Below are positions 6,590 to 11,513 of a DNA stretch of 11,513 nt, piece by piece. Position 1 is the stretch's first letter; each line of letters begins with the position of its first letter. The DNA comes from Cupriavidus sp. (GTDB lineage Bacteria > Pseudomonadota > Gammaproteobacteria > Burkholderiales > Burkholderiaceae): positions 1 to 11,513 of the forward strand of contig JABFVP010000040.1 of the NCBI GenBank assembly GCA_013362725.1, in the 5' to 3' direction. Made by a program: the position numbers and the translations under genes. Below the pieces are notes generated by a model. It saw only the letters and a program-made list of their open reading frames with translations. It was not told the origin of the DNA and ran no database searches.

Positions 6590-6619
6590 ACGGCCGGACC
6601 TGTCCGGCCGTTGTGCTTT
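6590..6619 (+). terminator. Hairpin terminator after dsbC
   Basis: A perfect 10-bp inverted repeat (ACGGCCGGAC / GTCCGGCCGT) separated by only two bases folds into a GC-rich hairpin, followed by TGTGCTTTC. The T tract is imperfect, so termination may be partial. A second, imperfect dyad centred on ACCGGT (6566-6582) lies just before it. Confidence 0.65.
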
Positions 6620-6670
6620 CTGCCTTCCCATCATTGCAAGTGATCGCCGCCAGGCGACCAAGGAGACACC

Positions 6671-7675
6671 ATGACTTTCCAGGCAGTGCTGCTGACCCAG
6701 GCCGACGGCGCCACCCAGGCCAATCTGGCCACCCTCGACGAAGCCCGGTTGCCGGCCGATGGCGACGTGCTGGTTGCCGTCGATTACTCCACCATCAATT
6801 TCAAGGACGGCCTGGCCATCACCGGGCGCTCGCCGGTGGTGCGCAAGTGGCCGATGGTCGCGGGCATCGACGGTGCCGGCACGGTGCTTGAGTCCGCGCA
6901 TCCGCGCTGGAAAACCGGCGACAAGGTGGTGCTGAACGGCTACGGCGTGGGCGAGACCCACTGGGGCTGCCTGGCGCAGCGCGCGCGCCTGAAGGGCGAC
7001 TGGCTGGTGCCGCTGCCCGCCGCCTTCACCACGCGCCAGGCCATGGCGATCGGCACCGCGGGTTATACCGCGATGCTGTCCGTGCTGGCGCTCGAGCGCG
7101 GTGGGGTCAACGGCCCGGTGCGCCCGGGCGACGGCGAGGTGCTGGTGACCGGGGCCTCGGGCGGGGTCGGTTCGGTGGCGATCGCGCTGCTGAGCAAGCT
7201 TGGCTACAAGGTGGTGGCTTCGACCGGCAAGACGCGCGAGGCGGATTTCCTCAAGGCGCTGGGCGCCGACGACGTGATCGACCGCGCCGAGCTGGGCGCG
7301 CCCGGCAAGCCGCTGCAGAAGGAGCGCTGGGCCGCGGTGGTCGATTCGGTGGGCTCGCACACGCTGGTCAATGCCTGCGCGCAGGTGCGCTACGGCGGCG
7401 TGGTGACCGCGTGCGGGCTGGCGCAGGGGCTGGATTTCCCCGGCTCGGTGGCGCCCTTCATCCTGCGCGGCATCACGCTGCACGGCATCGACAGCGTGAT
7501 GGCGGCGATGGCGCTGCGCGAACAGGCCTGGCAGCGCCTGGCCAGCGACCTGGAGCCGGACCGGCTCAATGCGCTGACGCGCGAGATCGGCCTGGGCGAT
7601 GCGATCGAGGCCGGGCGCAAGATCATGGAAGGCGGCATGCGCGGGCGCGTGGTGGTGGATGTGAATCGCGGCTGA
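6671..7675 (+). CDS. acuI: NADPH-dependent acrylyl-CoA reductase AcuI/YhdH
   Basis: This 334-residue zinc-free medium-chain dehydrogenase/reductase belongs to the YhdH/AcuI branch, whose characterised members reduce acrylyl-CoA to propionyl-CoA with NADPH. Signatures are Y-S-T-I-N-F-K-D-G-L-A (39-49), the WPMVAGIDGAGTV block (60-72), G-Y-G-V-G-E-T-H-W-G (90-99), and the nucleotide-binding loop TGASGGVGSVA (160-170). The C-terminal EGGMRGRVVVDV (320-331) is also typical. Zinc-binding residues of alcohol dehydrogenases are absent, as expected. AGGAG at 6661-6665, five bases before ATG, fixes the start. Known roles of the family include detoxifying acrylyl-CoA and 3-hydroxypropionate or acrylate use. 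The neighbours give no pathway hint, so the physiological substrate here is inferred from family only; the older name would be quinone oxidoreductase. Confidence 0.9.
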   Translation: MTFQAVLLTQADGATQANLATLDEARLPADGDVLVAVDYSTINFKDGLAITGRSPVVRKWPMVAGIDGAGTVLESAHPRWKTGDKVVLNGYGVGETHWGCLAQRARLKGDWLVPLPAAFTTRQAMAIGTAGYTAMLSVLALERGGVNGPVRPGDGEVLVTGASGGVGSVAIALLSKLGYKVVASTGKTREADFLKALGADDVIDRAELGAPGKPLQKERWAAVVDSVGSHTLVNACAQVRYGGVVTACGLAQGLDFPGSVAPFILRGITLHGIDSVMAAMALREQAWQRLASDLEPDRLNALTREIGLGDAIEAGRKIMEGGMRGRVVVDVNRG

Positions 7676-7718
7676 GCAGCACCGGGCCGTCTCGCCGCGC
7701 CTTCCTCGCGCGTTCCCG

Positions 7719-7744
7719 CGTCGGCGCTGCATGCAGCGCCGACG
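7719..7744. repeat. 26-bp perfect palindrome upstream of the M61 gene
   Basis: CGTCGGCGCTGCA is followed directly by its reverse complement TGCAGCGCCGACG, with no spacer or mismatch. It begins 44 bases after the acuI stop and ends one base before the TACAAT box of the next gene. It therefore covers where the spacer and -35 would lie. There is no T tract after it, which argues against a standard terminator, though RNA from acuI would form a strong hairpin here. Confidence 0.9.
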
Positions 7745-7745
7745 T

Positions 7746-7751
7746 TACAAT
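7746..7751 (+). promoter_or_regulatory. -10 box abutting the M61 peptidase ATG (likely leaderless)
   Basis: TACAAT is followed by seven bases (CCTGCCC) and ATG 7759, leaving no room for a Shine-Dalgarno. The start of transcription would fall at or next to the start codon. The block TAYAATCCNGCC before ATGAC is shared with the monooxygenase promoter at 4434. Confidence 0.6.
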
Positions 7752-7758
7752 CCTGCCC

Positions 7759-9573
7759 ATGACGCCGATCCGCTACGCCATCGCCCCGCTTCAGCCCGAA
7801 GCGCACCTGTTTGCCGTTACCGTCACCGTGAGCGAACCCGATCCGGCCGGGCAGTGTTTCTCGCTGCCGGCGTGGATTCCCGGCAGCTACATGATCCGGG
7901 ACTTCGCGCGCAATATCGTGCGCATCCGCGCCGACGCGGGCGGGCGCGAGATCGCGCTGAGCAAGCTCGACAAGCAGCGCTGGCAGGCCGCGTCGGTCAC
8001 CCTGGCCGACGGCCCGCTGACGCTCAGCTACGAGGTCTACGCGTGGGACTTGTCAGTGCGGGCCGCGCACCTGGACACCACCCATGGCTTCTTCAACGGC
8101 AGTTCGGTGTTCCTGTGCGTGGAAGGGCAGGCCGAGCGCCCATGCACGGTCGATATCCATGCCCCCGCGGGCGAGGCCTACCGCGAGTGGCGCGTGGCCA
8201 CGGCCATGCGCGAGGCGCCCGGGCGCGACGGAGCGAAGCGTTACGGTTTCGGCCGTTACCAGGTGGCCGACTACGACGAGCTGGTCGACCACCCGGTCGA
8301 GATGGGCACCTTCCAGCTGGCGAGCTTCCGCGCCTGCGGCGCGCAGCACGATGTGGTCTTCACCGGGCGCGTGCCGCAGCTGGACCTCGAGCGCGTGTGC
8401 CGCGACCTGAAGCGCATCTGCGAGACCCAGATCCGGCTGTTCGAGCCCCGCGCCGCGCAGGCGCCGTTCCTCGACAGCAACCGGCGCTACGTGTTCATGA
8501 CCATGGTCACCAGCGACGGCTACGGCGGCCTCGAGCATCGCGCCAGCACCGCGCTGATCTGTTCGCGCAACGACCTGCCGGTGCGCGGCAACAGCGAAAC
8601 CAGCGAGGGCTACCGCACCTTCCTCGGGCTGTGCAGCCACGAGTATTTCCACACCTGGAACGTCAAGCGCATCAAGCCGGCCGCATTCGTGCCGTACCGG
8701 CTGGCGCAGGAAACCTACACCCCGCTGCTGTGGCTGTTCGAGGGCTTTACCAGCTACTACGACGACCTGGTCCTGGTGCGCTCGGGGTGCGTCACCGAGA
8801 CGCAGTATGTCGAGATGCTGGCCAAGACCTGGAACGGCGTGCTGCGCGGCAACGGGCGCACCAAGCAGAGCGTGGCCGAAAGCTCGTTCGACGCCTGGAC
8901 CAAGTACTACCGCCAGGACGAGAACGCGCCCAACGCCATCGTCAGCTACTACACCAAGGGCGCGCTGGTGGCGCTGGTGCTGGACCTGACCATCCGCGAC
9001 AAGACCCGCGGGCGGCGCTCGCTCGACGATGTCATGCGCGCGCTGTGGCGCGGCTACGGCCGCGGCTTCTATGCGCCGGACGCGGTGCAGCGCGGCGTGA
9101 CCGAGGCAGAGGTCTACGCGCTGTTCGATGAAGTCACGGGCCTGCGCATGGGACCGCTGCTGCGCGCGCTGACCGAAGGCACCGGCGAGCTGCCGCTGCC
9201 GGCGCTGTTCAAGCGGTTGGGGATCAAGGCCGAGGCGCAGAAGCCGGCGCGCACCGCGGCGCTGGGGATCAAGGTCAAGACCGAGGACGGCTGGGTGCGC
9301 GTGATCCAGGTGCTCGACGGCGGCGCTGCGCAGGCCGCGGGGCTGTCAGCCGGCGACCTGCTGGTGGCCGTCGACGGCGTGCGCGTGGCGCCGGGCCAGC
9401 TCGACAAGCTGCTGGCGCGCTACCGTACCGGCGACCGCATCGAGCTGCACGCCTTCCGCCGCGACGAGCTGCAGGCGCTGGCGGTGACGCTGGCGCGCGA
9501 GCCGGCGGCGCAGTTCAAGCTCAAGGCTGAAGGCGGGCGCCATGCGGCGCGCTCTCGCTGGCTGGGCCAGTGA
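7759..9573 (+). CDS. M61-family metallopeptidase with C-terminal PDZ domain
   Basis: This 604-residue protein belongs to the M61 (glycyl aminopeptidase-like) zinc peptidases. An N-terminal beta-rich domain (about 1-200) contains the family block W-I-P-G-S-Y-M-I-R-D-F (39-49). The catalytic domain has G-G-L-E-H (256-260), the likely substrate-binding counterpart of GAMEN in M1 enzymes. The zinc site is HEYFH (294-298), and the probable third ligand E328 lies in WLFEGFTSYY (325-334). A PDZ domain (about 495-585) includes V-L-D-G-G-A-A-Q-A-A-G-L-S-A-G-D. M61 members characterised so far remove N-terminal Gly or Ala; the substrate here is unknown. The N-terminus MTPIRYAIAP is not a signal peptide, so the protein appears cytoplasmic unless exported otherwise. 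ATG 7759 is the conserved family start and lies just after a -10 box. The FUSC gene follows after 58 bases. Confidence 0.93.
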   Translation: MTPIRYAIAPLQPEAHLFAVTVTVSEPDPAGQCFSLPAWIPGSYMIRDFARNIVRIRADAGGREIALSKLDKQRWQAASVTLADGPLTLSYEVYAWDLSVRAAHLDTTHGFFNGSSVFLCVEGQAERPCTVDIHAPAGEAYREWRVATAMREAPGRDGAKRYGFGRYQVADYDELVDHPVEMGTFQLASFRACGAQHDVVFTGRVPQLDLERVCRDLKRICETQIRLFEPRAAQAPFLDSNRRYVFMTMVTSDGYGGLEHRASTALICSRNDLPVRGNSETSEGYRTFLGLCSHEYFHTWNVKRIKPAAFVPYRLAQETYTPLLWLFEGFTSYYDDLVLVRSGCVTETQYVEMLAKTWNGVLRGNGRTKQSVAESSFDAWTKYYRQDENAPNAIVSYYTKGALVALVLDLTIRDKTRGRRSLDDVMRALWRGYGRGFYAPDAVQRGVTEAEVYALFDEVTGLRMGPLLRALTEGTGELPLPALFKRLGIKAEAQKPARTAALGIKVKTEDGWVRVIQVLDGGAAQAAGLSAGDLLVAVDGVRVAPGQLDKLLARYRTGDRIELHAFRRDELQALAVTLAREPAAQFKLKAEGGRHAARSRWLGQ

Positions 9574-9631
9574 GCTAGCCTGCTTTCGCCGCGACACCAG
9601 ACCACGCCACCGCAGTCCACCGACCCGCTGC

Positions 9632-11513
9632 ATGCAATACGCGCACGATCCCCGCACCTTCCTGTATTCGCACTATGTGTACCGGGGGCTGCGCTCGGCC
9701 ACGGGCGTGATCGGCGCGACGCTGATCGCGCTGCATTTCAGCGACCTGCCCACCGCGATGGTGGTGTCGATGGGCGCGCTGTGCACCAGCCTGATGGACC
9801 TGCCCAGCCCGCTGAACCACAAGTTCAACGAGATGCTGGCCAGCGTGCTGCTGTGCAGCGTGGTCACGCTGGTGGTGGCGCTGGCCACGCCGTTCCCGCG
9901 CGTGATGCCGTTCCTGCTGGTGCTGGTGACCTTCATGGCCGGCATGATGACGGTGTACGGCAACAAGACGCTGCCGCTGCAGTTCGCCGCGCTGTTCGTG
10001 ATGACGCTCACCATCAACGAAGACTTCCTGGTGCGGCGCGCGCTGGAGCATGCGGCGCTGTTCAGCATCGGCGCGGTCGCTTATCTCGGCTATGCGATGC
10101 TGGTGAGCTGGATCACCGAGCGCCGCACCAAGCAGCAGGTGCTGGCCGAATCGTTGTATGAGCTGGCCGGCTATCTCGAGATCAAGGCCGGCTTCTACGA
10201 TGCCGGCAACGACTACGAGGCCCAGTTCAACCAGCTGGTGCGCCAGCAGATCGTGGTGGCCGAGCGCCAGCAGGCCGCGCGCGACCTGGTGCTGCGCGGT
10301 AACCGCACCCCGCACGACGGGCTGCTGGTGCAGGTGCACCTGCGCATGCTGGACCTGTACGAGTACATCCTGTCGACCAACACCGACTATCCGATGCTGC
10401 GCCAGACCTTCGCCGGCACGCCGGTGCTGGACCACCTGCGCGGGCTGGTGATGCAGATGTGCAAGGACGTGGAAGAGATCGCCTACGAGGTCACGCGCGG
10501 GCGCGGCTCGTACGCCACGGTGGAATACCGCCCGGGCCTGCGCGCGGTCGAGGCCGAGATCGCGCAGCTGCGCCACCACCATATCAACCCGGCGGCGATG
10601 ACGGCGCTGGCCGAGACGCTGGACATGATGCGCGGCGCGATCACGCTGATCGGCCAGCTGCACGAGGCTTCGCGCACGCCGGTGGAACCGGCCAAGGTGC
10701 TGCCCGGCTCCGACATGACGCCGTTCCTGACGCGCCAGAAATACGAGCTGAGCGTGCTGCGCGACAACCTGCACTGGCGCTCGCCGGCATTCCGCTTCGC
10801 GCTGCGGGTGTCGATGGCGGTGGCGCTGGGGCTGTGGATCGCCGAGCACCTGCCTTACGTGTCGCACAGCTACTGGATCCTGCTGACCATCATCGTGATC
10901 CTGAAGCCCAACTTCAGCATGACCAAGCAGCGCTACAACGATCGCGTGATCGGGACGCTGATAGGCTGCGTGGTGTCGGTCGCGATCCTGAAGGTGGTGC
11001 ACCAGCCGCTGATCCTGCTGGGCGTGCTGTTCCTGTCGCTGGTGGCCAGCGCGGCGTTCGTCACCATCAAGTACCGCTACACCGCGATCGCCGCCTGCAT
11101 CCAGGTGCTGATCCAGATCCACCTGCTGATGCCGAACAGCCCCACGGTGGCGGGAGAGCGGCTGGTGGACACGGTCATCGGCGGCATCATCGCATCGCTG
11201 TTCAGCTTCGTGCTGCCGAGCTGGGAGTACCGTGCCATCCCCAAGCTGGTCGAGGCCGTGCTGCAGGCCAACCGCCGCTATATCGCCGCCACGCGCGACC
11301 TGCTGCTGCGCCGGGCCAAGGATGACTTCGCCTACCGCGTGCAGCGCAAGCAGTTCATGGACAACCTGTCGGCGCTGATCTCGTCGTTCCAGCGCATGCT
11401 GGACGAGCCCAAGAGCCGGCATCGCGCGGTCGATAACCTGAACCGCTTCATCGTGCAGAACTACCTGGTGGCGGCGCACGTGGCGGCGGCGCGCATCCAG
11501 GTGCGCCAGCACT
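9632..11513 (+). CDS. FUSC/YccS-type inner-membrane protein (3' partial)
   Basis: The frame is open from ATG 9632 to the window end, giving 627 residues with no stop. It has two similar halves, each a hydrophobic membrane block followed by a soluble helical region. The first membrane block is about 20-160 and its soluble part about 165-380. The second is about 385-530, followed by a cytoplasmic helical tail. The second block carries the FUSC signature Y-W-I-L-L-T-I-I-V-I-L-K-P (414-426), then the R-V-I-G-T-L-I-G segment (438-445). The first has A-M-V-V-S-M-G-A-L-C-T-S-L-M-D-L-P (42-58). This is the layout of YccS/YhfK and of aromatic-acid or fusaric-acid efflux relatives; the substrate is unknown. 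Full-length relatives run to about 700-750 residues, so roughly 100 residues should lie beyond the edge. No Shine-Dalgarno precedes the ATG, but MQYAHDPRTFLYSHYVYRGL reads as a natural N-terminus and no better ATG or GTG lies close upstream. Confidence 0.88.
   Translation, partial: MQYAHDPRTFLYSHYVYRGLRSATGVIGATLIALHFSDLPTAMVVSMGALCTSLMDLPSPLNHKFNEMLASVLLCSVVTLVVALATPFPRVMPFLLVLVTFMAGMMTVYGNKTLPLQFAALFVMTLTINEDFLVRRALEHAALFSIGAVAYLGYAMLVSWITERRTKQQVLAESLYELAGYLEIKAGFYDAGNDYEAQFNQLVRQQIVVAERQQAARDLVLRGNRTPHDGLLVQVHLRMLDLYEYILSTNTDYPMLRQTFAGTPVLDHLRGLVMQMCKDVEEIAYEVTRGRGSYATVEYRPGLRAVEAEIAQLRHHHINPAAMTALAETLDMMRGAITLIGQLHEASRTPVEPAKVLPGSDMTPFLTRQKYELSVLRDNLHWRSPAFRFALRVSMAVALGLWIAEHLPYVSHSYWILLTIIVILKPNFSMTKQRYNDRVIGTLIGCVVSVAILKVVHQPLILLGVLFLSLVASAAFVTIKYRYTAIAACIQVLIQIHLLMPNSPTVAGERLVDTVIGGIIASLFSFVLPSWEYRAIPKLVEAVLQANRRYIAATRDLLLRRAKDDFAYRVQRKQFMDNLSALISSFQRMLDEPKSRHRAVDNLNRFIVQNYLVAAHVAAARIQVRQH

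Noticed and set aside
5732..7732. A 666-codon minus-strand frame crossing the end of the monooxygenase gene, dsbC, acuI and their gaps
   Set aside because: It runs through three well-supported plus-strand genes and two intergenic regions, has biased H/R/Q/A composition and no recognisable domain. It is a GC-driven absence of stops.
9626..9636. CGCTGCATGCA shared with the palindrome at 7725-7735
   Set aside because: An 11-base match of GC-rich sequence without the rest of the palindrome and without a promoter box; most likely chance.
9575..11512. A 645-codon open frame on the minus strand opposite the FUSC gene
   Set aside because: It is rich in H, Q, R and A in the way antisense frames of GC-rich genes are. 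The plus strand carries a coherent membrane protein with FUSC signatures over the same bases.

Overview
This window looks like ordinary chromosomal DNA from a high-GC betaproteobacterium, most likely Burkholderiaceae of the Cupriavidus/Ralstonia type. That assignment rests on GC-rich coding with strong third-position G/C bias, on TATAAT/TACAAT -10 boxes placed directly against start codons, and on the gene families present. It is inference from style; no marker gene is present. I see no rRNA, tRNA, CRISPR array, insertion sequence, phage gene or recognisable defence system.

Layout. (1) Positions 1-2523, plus strand: a tightly overlapping three-gene membrane operon, DUF2157 (5' end outside the window), DUF4401 and a GDYXXLXY-domain protein, each joined to the next by an ATGA overlap. 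Its function is unknown. (2) Positions 2551-2577: a hairpin terminator serving the converging minus-strand gene ychF (2597-3688), a translation-associated P-loop ATPase. (3) Positions 3950-4198, minus strand: a small gene for an 82-residue exported protein built almost entirely of five D-x-(Y/F)-(S/T)-D-G-A repeats, with its own consensus ribosome site and terminator. It has visibly lower GC than its neighbours and is the least explained item here. (4) Positions 4446-6559, plus strand: a UbiH/UbiF/VisC/COQ6-type FAD monooxygenase with a promoter abutting its ATG, followed by dsbC, a periplasmic disulfide isomerase, and a hairpin. (5) Positions 6671-7675, plus: an AcuI/YhdH-type NADPH acrylyl-CoA reductase. 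(6) Positions 7759-9573, plus: an M61-family PDZ metallopeptidase. It is preceded by a 26-bp perfect palindrome and a -10 box immediately before the ATG. (7) From 9632 to the window edge, plus: a FUSC/YccS-type inner-membrane protein whose 3' end lies outside the window.

Most of the genes are household functions: translation, quinone hydroxylation, disulfide repair, acyl-CoA reduction, peptide hydrolysis and membrane transport. They do not form one pathway. The items worth a second look are the TDGA-repeat exported protein and its near-identical 36-bp tandem copies, the uncharacterised three-gene membrane operon, the two apparently leaderless promoters, and the palindrome overlapping one of them.
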